Under the pieces are notes generated by a model. The model was not told where the DNA came from and did no database searches. It saw only the letters and a list, made by a program, of their open reading frames with translations. A stretch of DNA of 64,000 bases from CAZDBA01 sp965224765 (lineage in GTDB: Bacteria > Planctomycetota > Planctomycetia > Pirellulales > Pirellulaceae). The translations under genes were made by a program, and so were the position numbers. Positions 9,501 to 18,965 of the stretch are shown here, piece by piece. Positions within the stretch are counted from its first letter, which is position 1; each line of letters begins with the position of its first letter. The stretch is from the NCBI GenBank assembly GCA_965224765.1, contig CBDDAC010000026.1, positions 124,001 to 188,000 of the forward strand, in the 5' to 3' direction.

Positions 9501-11309
9501 ATGGACAAGCCCGACCCACCTGTTACAAGAACAATGCGACAGTGCACCGAATCTACAATGCGTTTGCACGATGACACGGAAATATTTTTCCGTGCATGGT
9601 CACCGGCCAAGGAGGCACCCAAGCCATCGACCGCGGTTGTCCTTTTTCATCGCGGACACGAACACTCCGGGAGGTTTCTGGATGTTGTGGACCGTTTGGG
9701 AATTGATGAGAGTTGGGTCTTTGCCTGGGATCAACGTGGTCACGGCTGTAGTCCTGGAAAACGAGGCGTCGCCGATAGTGTTTCTCAATTAGCTCGAGAT
9801 GCCAATGATTTTGTCAACCAACTTTCGGAGAACTACGAGATTCCGATTGCAAACATGGCCGTCATTGGGCACAGCATCGGCGCGGTCGTCGTTAGCACTT
9901 GGATTCATGATTATTCACCGCCCATTTGCGGACTCCTTTTGGTCACTCCAGCATTTCGTGTCAAACTATATGTCCCTGCTGCAATCCCAGGGCTTCGACT
10001 TCTGAAGAAAATCTGTCCTAACGCGATGGTCAAGAGCTATGTCAGACCTAGCATGCTGACCCACGACACTCAAGCCGCCAATACCTATGCAGCCGACCCA
10101 CTACTTTCTCCGGCTGTCTCGGTCAATCTGCTACTCGATCTTCACGACACTTCAACTCGACTTATGACTGATGCGGGTGCGATTCACTGTCCCGTTGCGA
10201 TCCATGTCGCTGGTCGAGACTGGGTGGTTCGACCTTCGGCACAGAAGACGTTTTTCTCGCGGTTGTCCTCCACCACTAAAGAAATTCATATCCACGATGA
10301 GATGTACCATGATGTGCTCCACGAGCAGAACCGAGATCAGGCGCTGAACTCGATAGGCAATTTTGTTCGTGCGCGACTTGGAGAAAAACCGGTTCAGCCC
10401 AATCTATTTTTGGCAGACAAAACAGGACCTTCTTGTGAAACCTGGAAGCAGTACCGCGACCCTTTGCCGTTCTACCATCCACGCCGATGGTATTTTCGTG
10501 CGATGCGATTCGTCTTGGGGACGGCAGGACGGCGAATCAGTTCAGGAATTAAGTTGGGATGGGACGAAGGCTTCAATTCCGGTCGAATGTTAGACTACAT
10601 CTACCTGGACAAAGCTCATGGCTTCACTCCGCTGGGCAAACTTGCTGACCGAATTTTTCTTGACTCTCCAGGCTGGAAGGGGATTCGGAAACGACGTCAC
10701 CACATGAATGACTTACTCGATCGCGCAATTGAGAACATCGCTGCGTCGCGCACCGACCCAAAAGAATCAATTCACATCCTGGACATTGCCGCTGGTGGTG
10801 GCCGTTACGCGTTGGATGCCATCCAACGCAACTCAAACCGGCCCTTAACCGCCACTCTCTGTGATCAAGATTCCTCCGCACTTCAACATTGTGAAAAAAT
10901 CGCCATAGAACGAGGAATTAAAGGCGTTAACTTTCAGCAGTCCGACGCCTTCGATCGATCCGCGATTGCCAACTTCAAACCGCGCCCCGATATTGTTATT
11001 GTCTCGGGACTCTACGAACTGTTTCCCGAAAATTCACCTGTCATGGAATCGTTGCAAGGAATCGCTGACGTGATTGCTCCTGAAGGTTGCCTAATCTACA
11101 CCAACCAGCCCTGGCATCCGCAACAAGAATTGATTGCTAGATCACTTCACGGTTATGATGGTCAGTTGTGGGCCATGCGCTGTCGCAGTTCTGCCGAGAT
11201 TGACTACCTAGTTGCTCAAGTTGGCTTTAGAAAACAACAAATGAAAATCGACGAACAAGGAATCTTTACTGTTTCTCTAGCGAGAATGAACCAACATGCT
11301 TCCCAATGA
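9501..11309 (+). CDS. Bifunctional alpha/beta hydrolase and class I SAM methyltransferase
   Basis: Two enzymes are joined in one chain. The N-terminal part (about 20-290) is a lysophospholipase/serine-aminopeptidase-like alpha/beta hydrolase: oxyanion region VVLFHRGHEHSGR, nucleophile elbow GHSIG with Ser125, acid in HVAGRDWVV and histidine in MYHDVLHE. The C-terminal part (about 380-600) is a methyltransferase with the SAM-binding loop ILDIAAGGGRYALD and acidic ribose-binding strand TATLCDQD. Such fusions beside CDP-alcohol transferase and CdsA genes are a known arrangement in other bacteria, which suggests a role in lipid head-group processing. The ATG at 9501 is chosen because the longer frame begins inside the cdsA 3' end; ATGs at 9534 and 9558 are alternatives. 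It overlaps the next gene by 14 bases. Confidence 0.85.
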   Translation: MDKPDPPVTRTMRQCTESTMRLHDDTEIFFRAWSPAKEAPKPSTAVVLFHRGHEHSGRFLDVVDRLGIDESWVFAWDQRGHGCSPGKRGVADSVSQLARDANDFVNQLSENYEIPIANMAVIGHSIGAVVVSTWIHDYSPPICGLLLVTPAFRVKLYVPAAIPGLRLLKKICPNAMVKSYVRPSMLTHDTQAANTYAADPLLSPAVSVNLLLDLHDTSTRLMTDAGAIHCPVAIHVAGRDWVVRPSAQKTFFSRLSSTTKEIHIHDEMYHDVLHEQNRDQALNSIGNFVRARLGEKPVQPNLFLADKTGPSCETWKQYRDPLPFYHPRRWYFRAMRFVLGTAGRRISSGIKLGWDEGFNSGRMLDYIYLDKAHGFTPLGKLADRIFLDSPGWKGIRKRRHHMNDLLDRAIENIAASRTDPKESIHILDIAAGGGRYALDAIQRNSNRPLTATLCDQDSSALQHCEKIAIERGIKGVNFQQSDAFDRSAIANFKPRPDIVIVSGLYELFPENSPVMESLQGIADVIAPEGCLIYTNQPWHPQQELIARSLHGYDGQLWAMRCRSSAEIDYLVAQVGFRKQQMKIDEQGIFTVSLARMNQHASQ

Positions 11310-12294
11310 TATCGATGCGTTGAAGAACTACTTCAGCCTGATGAACAGCAATGGAGTCGCGAGAGTCTTCCATACCGCACGCGACGTAGGAATACTTGCT
11401 GCCATCCTAAACACCGAACTCTCGGTCGATGAAGTGTGCTTGCAATGCCGCACACACCCCCGTGGAACAGAATTGGTCCTTGAGACCCTTGTCCAAGTCG
11501 GGGTTGCCCAATCAGAGGAAGGACGGTACCGCACCACTCCGTTGGCAAACATGTTGTTGAATAGCAGCTACCAGAATCTAGGTGATACTTACTGGGATCA
11601 CCTGGAATCGTTCTTGCGTGAGGGCAACCCGATCGCAACAATGGACTTGGCTGAACACAGCGAGCAGCACTATCAGCAACAAGCGGCCGGTCTCGCTTGG
11701 ATGATGGCACCTTCAGCCAAAGCTGCAGCACATATCCTGCTTTCCGATGGCTCACGCAAAGGACTGTCCATTCTAGATGTTGGAGCGGGCGCTGCACCCT
11801 GGAGCCTCGCGGTTGCAGCAGCTTCCCCCGAAACAAAAATCGTTGCCATTGATTGGCCAGCCGTATTGGAAGTCGCGACTCGATCGGCAATGCAATACGG
11901 ATTGGAAGGACAGCTTACCTGCCTGCCAGGAAATTACCATGAAGTCACATTCGAAAAGGAATGTTTCGATTTGGTCATCCTAGCAAACGTGACCCACCTT
12001 GAAACAGAAGAACAGAACCTACATCTGTTTCGACGGCTTTTTCAGTCTGTCAAACCTGGTGGTGAGTTCGCCATTATCGATGCACTCCCTGATGGCGGCA
12101 GCAGTGATAGAACTACTCATTCGCTTTATGCGTTAGGACTCGCGTTGAGAACAGAACATGGACAAGTTCATTCCCGCCGGACGCTGGAAAGCGCGATAGC
12201 CCAAGCTGGCTTTGCGACTCCTCGGTATCACCCTCTCGCTGTTCCACCAAGAATGATGGGGATCCTAATCGCAAAGAAACAAGTCGCTCCGTAA
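11296..12294 (+). CDS. SAM-dependent methyltransferase, O-methyltransferase family 2 type
   Basis: This 332-residue protein has an N-terminal winged-helix dimerisation domain (about 1-100, including GTELVLETLVQVGV) and a C-terminal Rossmann methyltransferase domain. SAM motif I is ILDVGAGAAPWSL (about 156-168), the acidic strand end is IVAIDWPAVL, and the post-motif reads LVILANVTHLETEEQNLHLF. The family methylates hydroxyl groups of small molecules; the substrate here is unknown. The start ATG lies inside the previous gene, so translation is probably coupled, which places it in the lipid cluster. The gene downstream follows after 41 bases. Confidence 0.85.
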   Translation: MLPNDIDALKNYFSLMNSNGVARVFHTARDVGILAAILNTELSVDEVCLQCRTHPRGTELVLETLVQVGVAQSEEGRYRTTPLANMLLNSSYQNLGDTYWDHLESFLREGNPIATMDLAEHSEQHYQQQAAGLAWMMAPSAKAAAHILLSDGSRKGLSILDVGAGAAPWSLAVAAASPETKIVAIDWPAVLEVATRSAMQYGLEGQLTCLPGNYHEVTFEKECFDLVILANVTHLETEEQNLHLFRRLFQSVKPGGEFAIIDALPDGGSSDRTTHSLYALGLALRTEHGQVHSRRTLESAIAQAGFATPRYHPLAVPPRMMGILIAKKQVAP

Positions 12295-12335
12295 CACCAA
12301 CCAACACTTTTAATTTACTAGAGACGGTAGAGTCG

Positions 12336-13046
12336 ATGGAATTCATCAAAACCACGCTAAAGCTCAATCAACGCTACTTGCCGAGGCCAATTCTAGCCGT
12401 AATATTTTGCGTTTTGCTCGTTTTCCCAGCACCAGCGCCATCCTTCTCTCAAGAATCCAACTCGCAAAACTCGAATATTCCCTCTGACGTTGCGCCCAGC
12501 CAAAACCATGAGGCGGACATAATCGCATTGCGCGAACTGAAGACAATAGTTGAAAATGCGATGAGCAACGATGATCAAATCCATACGCTTGAACCGTTCG
12601 TTGCTAAAGACTTTTCCATCGTTACGTTTACCAGCAGGCAATTCGATGATTTCGATGTATTCAACCGCGAATGGAATAAGTCACGCAAGAAGTTTCTGCA
12701 GGGTGGTGAGTTTGCGGTTAGCATTGATCCTGAACCCACAATCTTTTGTGGCGACATCGCCATCTGTCGCGGCAACTCTACGAACACGATCACCATTGGC
12801 AACGGCACTCGACATGTCTTTTCTTCCCCTTGGTCGGCGACTTGTCGTAAAGAAAATGGAGTGTGGAAATTGGTTCGTGCACATAGCTCAATTGACCCGT
12901 TTTCGAATCCGGTACTTAACTCCAATATTCGCTGGTACCTTTGGCTGGTAGGCATTATCGCTACTGTTGTCGGAGTTTTGCTTGGCTATTTTGTTGCGTT
13001 CGCATTTACCAATAGAAAATATCGTGCCAAACCAGACCTCCCATGA
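12336..13046 (+). CDS. Predicted exported NTF2-like (DUF4440-type) protein with C-terminal membrane anchor
   Basis: The 236-residue protein has an N-terminal signal or anchor helix (about 18-38, ending PAPSFSQ). A central domain of about 120 residues has the order of an NTF2-like/SnoaL fold: helix-rich start IIALRELKTIVENAM, FVAKDFSIVTFTSRQF, then strands ending in WSATCRKENGVWKLVRAHSS. A transmembrane helix (about 200-225) and basic tail NRKYRAK close it. The order suggests that the globular domain faces the periplasm. NTF2-like domains bind small ligands or act as enzymes; no catalytic residues can be assigned. It is the last gene of the lipid cluster and converges on the aldolase/dehydrogenase gene. 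Confidence 0.6.
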   Translation: MEFIKTTLKLNQRYLPRPILAVIFCVLLVFPAPAPSFSQESNSQNSNIPSDVAPSQNHEADIIALRELKTIVENAMSNDDQIHTLEPFVAKDFSIVTFTSRQFDDFDVFNREWNKSRKKFLQGGEFAVSIDPEPTIFCGDIAICRGNSTNTITIGNGTRHVFSSPWSATCRKENGVWKLVRAHSSIDPFSNPVLNSNIRWYLWLVGIIATVVGVLLGYFVAFAFTNRKYRAKPDLP

Positions 13047-13125
13047 CATAAAGGCTGAAAAAGTATCGGCTGAGCGGTTGCATCCATTCCCTAAAGCTCC
13101 AAGTTCGTCGTAGGCAAAACGGACG

Positions 13126-15123
13126 CTAAACCACTCGATCTGAACCGCCATCGACGGGAACCTGAGCTCCGGTCGTTGCGCAGAAAATATCCGAGGCGAC
13201 TACAGACGCCATCTTCGCAACGGTGATAGAGCGAACTTCTCTTCCAAGAAGGTTTTTTGTCTTGTACTCTTCGACGGTCATGTTGTAACGCTTGGCAGAA
13301 CGCTCCAACGCCTCTTGCGTCCAAAGTTCCGTATCAAACACCGCGTCGGGATGAAGCACATTAACTCGCACCTTATGTTTGGCCAGCTCCAGAGCGGCCA
13401 CTCTGGCCAATTGAGTCACTCCAGCCTTAGATACCGAGTACGCGGCCGCCCCCGCACCCGGAGCTGCATAATTGCGAGACCCAATCAAAATCGCAGACGC
13501 ATCGACTCCCAACTTCAAATAGGGAATGGCATGCTTGAGAAACCGCTGAGTTGCGGTGAGATTGACCTCAATGGTTCGATCCCAAGTCTCCCCCAGCTCA
13601 TCGATCATTTCACCTGATTTAAAGATCCCTGCGTTGAGCACCACAATATCCAGTCCCCCAAACTGCCGAACCGTTGCCCCAATTTCCGCCCGGGTCGCGG
13701 CCTCATCGGTGAGATCACAAACGCGTCCAATCAATCCGGGTGCATTGAAGTTCTCAACCACTGCGGAATTGATATCGAGCCCAATCACGACGGCGCCATC
13801 GGCATGAAGCTGCTCCGCGATGGCACGTCCAATCCCAACAGCGGCACCCGTGACGATTGCCACTTTGCCCAGATGCGGCTTTGCGGTTCCCCCTGCCTTT
13901 TTCAGCTTGGCTTGCTCAAGAATCCAATACTCCAGGTCGAAAATATCCTTTTCCGGCAACGCTTCCCAGCCACCCAAGGCTTCCCCTGTTTGAATCGCCC
14001 AAACCGTATGGCGGTTGATATCGGTGACAATGCTGCACTCCCGAATCGTGGACCCAAATGAAACGGTGCCCACATTCTGCCACACTGCCCAACGGGGTGC
14101 GGGATCCAACATCGTAAGCGAACCATCATTGTGATCTGCAAAATAAGCTTGATAGTCGGCAACAAATGCCTGCACCTCCGGCACGTCTTCTGTCGAAGTC
14201 TCATGAAGAATGGCAGCCGTTCTTTTCGTCCGGATCACATGGTCGGGTGTGATCGGACCTCGTGTGGCAAGGTTCTCTACATCGGCACGAGAGGCAAATG
14301 CCGCGGCGGCTGGAGTCGAATTGAGACAAGCCAGCTGAGCAATGCCGCGAGCTTTAGAAACCGCCCGGCGAATTTTCGCAAGATGCAAAAGGTCCGATGA
14401 TGCCCCCTCCATCAAATCAGGAGCCGTGCCCGCCGACTGAACGTTTGTCGTATCGCGGGCGGCGATATACTGATCCGCCCGATCCACGAGTTCGATCATG
14501 TTCTCGTAAGCTTCCTTGGCGTCATCAGAAAAGGTAAACACCCCATGATGAAGCAAAATAATGCCTTTGTATTGATTGACGTCATGTTCTTGAAGGGCGT
14601 CATAAACCTGCTTGGACAGAATAAATCCAGGCATGATATAGGGAAGCACAAGACAATCGGGATAGACTTCCCTAATCACGTCCTCCCCGTTGTGATTATT
14701 GGTCAACGTCACCACGGAATCGGTGTGGGTATGGTCGACAAATTTAAACGGCATGATCGCGTGAAGAATCGCCTCGACCGATGGAGACGGTGAGGCTTGA
14801 TCCATCAAAATCGCACGCAGTTGCCTTGCCATATCGGTATCACTCAGCGTATCCCGTTCGGCCAGCATTCGGGTCTCTTCAAGGCGAATCGCCGGAAACC
14901 CTGCCTTCTCAATCGTGCCAAGATCCCAACCGGATCCTTTAACGTACAGCACTTCTACGTTCCGGCCAAAAAAATCCGTCGCAGTCGATTTGACAGAAGT
15001 GTTACCGCCACCGTGCATCACAAGTGACTCATCGGCCCCCAACAATCTTGAGGTATAAACTCGCATCGCGAGATCATCGTCCCGAAACGCAGAAGCTTCT
15101 TTTTCATTCCAAAGTGATTTCAT
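13126..15123 (-). CDS. Bifunctional class II aldolase/short-chain dehydrogenase
   Basis: The N-terminal class II aldolase/adducin domain (about 10-250) has the zinc-binding HTHTD motif and the HHGVF histidines. The C-terminal part (about 415-665) is a classical short-chain dehydrogenase with the nucleotide loop TGAAVGIGRA, the VVLNAG strand, and Ser plus YSVSK as catalytic residues. Fusions of this kind include rhamnulose-1-phosphate aldolase/lactaldehyde dehydrogenase types, so a sugar phosphate or sugar acid is the likely substrate. ATG 15123 (MKSLWNEKEA) is chosen over the TTG ten codons upstream. The two preceding genes, on the same strand with short gaps, form a catabolic unit with it. 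Confidence 0.88.
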   Translation of the reverse strand: MKSLWNEKEASAFRDDDLAMRVYTSRLLGADESLVMHGGGNTSVKSTATDFFGRNVEVLYVKGSGWDLGTIEKAGFPAIRLEETRMLAERDTLSDTDMARQLRAILMDQASPSPSVEAILHAIMPFKFVDHTHTDSVVTLTNNHNGEDVIREVYPDCLVLPYIMPGFILSKQVYDALQEHDVNQYKGIILLHHGVFTFSDDAKEAYENMIELVDRADQYIAARDTTNVQSAGTAPDLMEGASSDLLHLAKIRRAVSKARGIAQLACLNSTPAAAAFASRADVENLATRGPITPDHVIRTKRTAAILHETSTEDVPEVQAFVADYQAYFADHNDGSLTMLDPAPRWAVWQNVGTVSFGSTIRECSIVTDINRHTVWAIQTGEALGGWEALPEKDIFDLEYWILEQAKLKKAGGTAKPHLGKVAIVTGAAVGIGRAIAEQLHADGAVVIGLDINSAVVENFNAPGLIGRVCDLTDEAATRAEIGATVRQFGGLDIVVLNAGIFKSGEMIDELGETWDRTIEVNLTATQRFLKHAIPYLKLGVDASAILIGSRNYAAPGAGAAAYSVSKAGVTQLARVAALELAKHKVRVNVLHPDAVFDTELWTQEALERSAKRYNMTVEEYKTKNLLGREVRSITVAKMASVVASDIFCATTGAQVPVDGGSDRVV

Positions 15124-15182
15124 AAATTCATCGCCAATATTTGATCGGCCCAAGCGGACCGCTGATTACTTAGAGTTGCAAC

Positions 15183-16403
15183 TCAACCTTCAATGAGGTC
15201 GATAAGAGTTTGAACGAGCTTTTCGACAAAAACAGGATCCTCGGCGGTAAGCTCATAAGACTCGAGCTTAATGGTTTTCGGCAAAGTCTCTTGTAACGAT
15301 TCCCAATAAGCCTGGTCAAGTTCAGGATTGTAGAGTTCTCCGCCCTCTGCTGAATACCGCGACACGCCTTTCAGCGGCATCATAAAGACTGTTTTTTTGG
15401 TCGAATGCTGAAGCCGTTCTCCCATGGTCAACGCGATTTGATGCTGCTCTTCCCGGTTCACTCGCGGCACAAAGACATAAGGAGAATGCCAAGTCACTTG
15501 GTGATCTTCGTACCCCTCAGGCACCCGATTCGGTTCTTGCACAAGAATCCCAAGGTGTTCCGAGCCTCCGGGACAAATGACTTGAGGAATCCCCAGCTTG
15601 CCCGCAACGGTAAGGCGTTCCGGACCTGAGGCTCTCAATTGCCCAAACGTGCCATCAGCAATTTCACCCATCGCATAGTCCAACACAGCCGTGATAATTC
15701 CTTCCTTCATCATCTGTTCCATGGCTTCGCCGCCGGCTCCAATGGCATGGAATGCGATGACTTCGTAGCCAGCTTTCTCAAGGAGCTCCGTCGCGTACAC
15801 CGCTCCCTTGGTCAGCACCCCCAAGTTGGACAGTCCAATGACACCTTTTGAGGTCGAAACATTGACCTTGCGTGCTACCTGGGCCATCCCCCAAGCTGCC
15901 GCAGCCGCATTGGCAAGAATTTTTCGTGAAAAGACATTCAGTCCAAGAATGTCCGAGACCGAGAACATCATCGTGATGTCCTTAATTCCCACAAACGGTC
16001 CGACGTCCCCCGAAGCCACTGTCGAAAGCATTACTTTGGGAAATCCATAGGGCAAGGATTGTAACACCGGAGCGCAAGTCGATGTCCCCTGAGTTCCCCC
16101 CAAGGCGACGACCCCCTGAATCTTTGACTGGTTGACCAGATCAGACATTAGCTTGGTCGCGCCAGCGGTAACAAATGGATTCGACTTTTCTCGACTTGGT
16201 TTCACCAGTAAATCATCGAGTACGCCACCCCCCGCGGCAATTACTTGGTTGCGCGTGACATCCGCCGCAATACCAGGCTCGCCGACAACGCCGATATCGA
16301 TAAGCAGAGCGTGGCCGCCCAGAGTCTCGATTTCTTGTCGCATGAAGTCTGCTTCAGCAGCCTTCGTATCTAAGGTCGCAAGAATTGCGATAGTCTTTGG
16401 CAT
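15183..16403 (-). CDS. Tm-1-like ATP-binding domain protein (UPF0261)
   Basis: This 406-residue cytoplasmic protein belongs to the family of the tomato Tm-1 N-terminal domain. Diagnostic segments are IAILATLDTKAAEADFM at the start, VVALGGTQGTSTCAPVLQ and LPYGFPKVMLSTVASGDV in the middle, and FHAIGAGGEAMEQM followed by DYAMGEIADGTFG in the second half. Bacterial members accompany PEP-hydrolase-like TIM barrels, and in plants the two units form parts of one protein. That pairing is kept here: the barrel gene lies 16 bases upstream. The biochemical activity is not established. Confidence 0.88.
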   Translation of the reverse strand: MPKTIAILATLDTKAAEADFMRQEIETLGGHALLIDIGVVGEPGIAADVTRNQVIAAGGGVLDDLLVKPSREKSNPFVTAGATKLMSDLVNQSKIQGVVALGGTQGTSTCAPVLQSLPYGFPKVMLSTVASGDVGPFVGIKDITMMFSVSDILGLNVFSRKILANAAAAAWGMAQVARKVNVSTSKGVIGLSNLGVLTKGAVYATELLEKAGYEVIAFHAIGAGGEAMEQMMKEGIITAVLDYAMGEIADGTFGQLRASGPERLTVAGKLGIPQVICPGGSEHLGILVQEPNRVPEGYEDHQVTWHSPYVFVPRVNREEQHQIALTMGERLQHSTKKTVFMMPLKGVSRYSAEGGELYNPELDQAYWESLQETLPKTIKLESYELTAEDPVFVEKLVQTLIDLIEG

Positions 16404-16419
16404 ACCTACCCCGAGTTAG

Positions 16420-17277
16420 TTACTTCGAGAACTTAAGATTAGCGAATTCAGAGGCTGCCTGCAAAACAGCCTGCTCAATGGGAATCCGCTCCGTTGAAGA
16501 GCCCGTCCAAAAACCGTGCCCCGAAGTGTGATCCAAAATGTACTTGGCATCTTGAGGCGTTTCTAAAGCAGCGCCATGGGCGACGAGAATCACCTCGGGA
16601 TGGACTTCTCGGCATTTATCGTAGGCGTGCTCGGTTTGCTCCGCCGTCTGTTCGATCGTCATTCCATTATCGTAGCCTTTAATGCCTCCCTTCGTTGTCC
16701 CTGCGTGATAACAGAAAATATCTGGGCGAGCATCGCGGCAAATCGCAATCGAGTCTTCCAAAGTAAAACCTAAGCCAATCGTGACCATCCCCATTTCCCT
16801 GGCGAGTTTGAGCATCTCAATTTCATTCTCGATCGTGATCCCCGCTGATCGAAGTACTTTGAAAATCTCGGAGTCCTTGTCGACATAGCTAACGGAGGGC
16901 CCAATATTGGAAACCGAGTTCACACCCATTCGCTGGCAATCTTCAAGCACCAACCTCATGTCTTTCAACGGGTCATTTGCATTAAGGCAGGCGCAAACAA
17001 ACGCTTTGCCATCCATCGCTGGCATAATGTCTTCACGTGTATAGTCCAGCGTTTGTTTGTTGGAATCAAGGATTGGCCACATCATCGACATGGTCCCCAT
17101 TCCATTGGCTCGAAGACGAGCCCCGGAAAAAGTATTCACGCAATCCACGCCGGACTGCTCAAGCAGTTTTGCCACCAGCCCACTCCCGGCAGAAGCGATC
17201 ATGATTGGAATTCGCTGTTTGATTTTCTGCTGGAGATTCTGGCGAATTTGTTCGGTGGAGATTCGTTTGACGATCAT
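16420..17277 (-). CDS. Phosphoenolpyruvate hydrolase family TIM-barrel protein
   Basis: From ATG 17277 (MIVKRISTEQIRQNL) the protein has 285 residues; the 18 codons upstream in the frame lack a good start. It matches the PEP_hydrolase/TIM-barrel signal-transduction family: IPIMIASAGSGLVAKLLEQS, DCVNTFSGARLRANGMGTMS, VCACLNANDP, GFTLEDSIAICRDARPDIF, YHAGTTKGG and a late AHGAALETPQD strand. It corresponds to the C-terminal unit of Tm-1 proteins, whose N-terminal unit is encoded by the next gene. It is the first gene of the three-gene catabolic operon. The true reaction in this context is unknown. Confidence 0.85.
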   Translation of the reverse strand: MIVKRISTEQIRQNLQQKIKQRIPIMIASAGSGLVAKLLEQSGVDCVNTFSGARLRANGMGTMSMMWPILDSNKQTLDYTREDIMPAMDGKAFVCACLNANDPLKDMRLVLEDCQRMGVNSVSNIGPSVSYVDKDSEIFKVLRSAGITIENEIEMLKLAREMGMVTIGLGFTLEDSIAICRDARPDIFCYHAGTTKGGIKGYDNGMTIEQTAEQTEHAYDKCREVHPEVILVAHGAALETPQDAKYILDHTSGHGFWTGSSTERIPIEQAVLQAASEFANLKFSK

Positions 17278-17748
17278 AGGTAAGTTGCAAAGTATTCTGG
17301 TTAAGCACAAGCCGCACGGGCACGTCAACATCTTAATGAATCAATGAAGAAACAGAAATCAGGGCACACCAAAGAATTTTAAAGAAGGCAATCCGAATCC
17401 TTTGGGAGTGAGAATCATCATCGGGAGGTTGAGGCTCCTGCCGAAACATTTCTTGTTCCTCTCAAGCGTCGAACTTGGGGCTACTACCTGCAACTACATG
17501 CCCACGCAAGCGTGGAGCATGGCACCCGTCGCACACGTCATCGAGGGTTTCGCCTTTTAAGGGAGGTTGAGGCTCCTGCCGAAACATTCCAAAGTACGAC
17601 AGTTTTCTCCACGCTGCGACCAACGCCAAGAATCACTACAATCATGTCGTGCGCATCGGAGACTGAGATAACGAAGCAAAAAATGCGAGTCGTGCACCAT
17701 AAACTTCCACCGAAAATTGGCATTCGAAAAATACAGAAGAAATGACCT
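17278..17748. other. Intergenic region with two copies of repeat module R1
   Basis: This divergent promoter region between the barrel gene and the amidohydrolase gene holds no supported gene. Most of its centre is repeat sequence. Confidence 0.7.
17423..17596 (+). repeat. Intergenic repeat R1, one and a half units in tandem
   Basis: The core GGGAGGTTGAGGCTCCTGCC occurs at 17423 and again at 17561. Between them is a hairpin-forming segment CATGCCCACGCAAGCGTGG plus AGCATGGCACCC near 17500-17527. The same modules in the same order recur at 34077-34207, and the core recurs inverted near 59381-59405. No terminal repeats or coding capacity are seen, so this is a REP-like element rather than an insertion sequence. 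Confidence 0.75.
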
Positions 17749-18951
17749 ATGGAATTCCAGCAACTCATTGCAGCGGCGCAGGACATCGACGAATGGATCA
17801 TCAATTTGCGGCGCACCATCCACCGCAAGCCAGAATTGATGTACGAGGAGCTCGAAACCAGTCGACTGGTTCAATCGACGCTGACCGAACTCGGAATTCC
17901 TTTTGAAGCCAACATCGCAGAAACAGGCGTGCTCGCGACAGTGGGCAACGGCAACGGTCCCTGCGTCGCCTTGAGAGCGGACATGGATGCCCTACCCATT
18001 CACGAGCAAGCAGACGTAGACTTTCGCAGCGAAGTCGATGGCAAGATGCACGCGTGTGGGCACGATTGTCATACAGCCATGCTGCTCGGTGCCGCAAAAT
18101 TATTAAAACCACACGAAGACAAGATCAACGGTACGGTTAAACTCGTATTCCAACCAGCCGAAGAAGGTGGCGCCGGCGGAAAACGCATGCGCGAGCATGG
18201 CATTCTCAAAAATCCGGATGTACAACGAATCTTCGGTCTGCACGTTTGGCCGATGGTACCCACCGGAACGATCACGTCCCGCAAAGGAACCTTCCTCGCC
18301 GCAACTGCGGGCCTCGACATCAAAGTCACTGGACGTGGCGGCCACGCCGCCATGCCGCACATGGCCATCGATCCGATCACGACATCAGCAAAAATTATCA
18401 ACGAGCTACAAACAATTGTTTCGCGAGAAACAGACCCACTTGAGCCCCTGGTCATTAGCGTGACCGCAATTCATGCCGGCGACGCGTTCAACGTAATTCC
18501 ACCTGATGCACAAATGAAAGGGACGATTCGCGCGCTCACCATGGAGCAGATGGCATGGGCGAAACAGCGTGTAACAGACATCGCCGAGGGAATCGCTGCG
18601 GCAAATCAGTGCCAAGCCAACGTTTCGTTTCCGGGAGCAGGCTATCCGCCCACAGTGAACGACGCTGATTGCTGGAGAGTCGCTGGCGAGATCTGGGAAC
18701 AGCAACACGGAGCCGGTACGGCGATTGAATCGGCACCAGTTATGGGGGGCGAAGATTTCTCTTTTTACGTCGAACACGTACCAGGCTGCTTCGTCGGTCT
18801 CGGCATTCAGAACGAGGCTAAAGGGTGCACCTATTCCGTACACCACCCGATGTTCAAAGTAGATGAGGATGCGTTGCCAGTCGGATCGGCAATGCATGCG
18901 GCATTCGCATTCACTTCCCTCAAACAGTTAAAACAGGCCACTGACCAATGA
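17749..18951 (+). CDS. M20-family amidohydrolase (hippurate/N-acyl-amino acid hydrolase type)
   Basis: This enzyme is predicted to hydrolyse the amide bond of N-acylated amino acids or similar compounds, using two divalent metal ions. The metal ligands are in HACGHDCHTAMLLGAAKLL (about 100-118), the catalytic Glu pair in VFQPAEEGGAGGKRM (about 132-146) and the final His-containing segment in YSVHHPMFKVDEDALP. The dimerisation domain insertion GRGGHAAMPHMAIDP is typical. Length (400) fits the family. It starts at ATG 17749, is read away from the catabolic operon, and converges on the DUF1501 gene with a 14-base gap. Confidence 0.92.
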   Translation: MEFQQLIAAAQDIDEWIINLRRTIHRKPELMYEELETSRLVQSTLTELGIPFEANIAETGVLATVGNGNGPCVALRADMDALPIHEQADVDFRSEVDGKMHACGHDCHTAMLLGAAKLLKPHEDKINGTVKLVFQPAEEGGAGGKRMREHGILKNPDVQRIFGLHVWPMVPTGTITSRKGTFLAATAGLDIKVTGRGGHAAMPHMAIDPITTSAKIINELQTIVSRETDPLEPLVISVTAIHAGDAFNVIPPDAQMKGTIRALTMEQMAWAKQRVTDIAEGIAAANQCQANVSFPGAGYPPTVNDADCWRVAGEIWEQQHGAGTAIESAPVMGGEDFSFYVEHVPGCFVGLGIQNEAKGCTYSVHHPMFKVDEDALPVGSAMHAAFAFTSLKQLKQATDQ

Positions 18952-18965
18952 GCCCAAATATCGAC

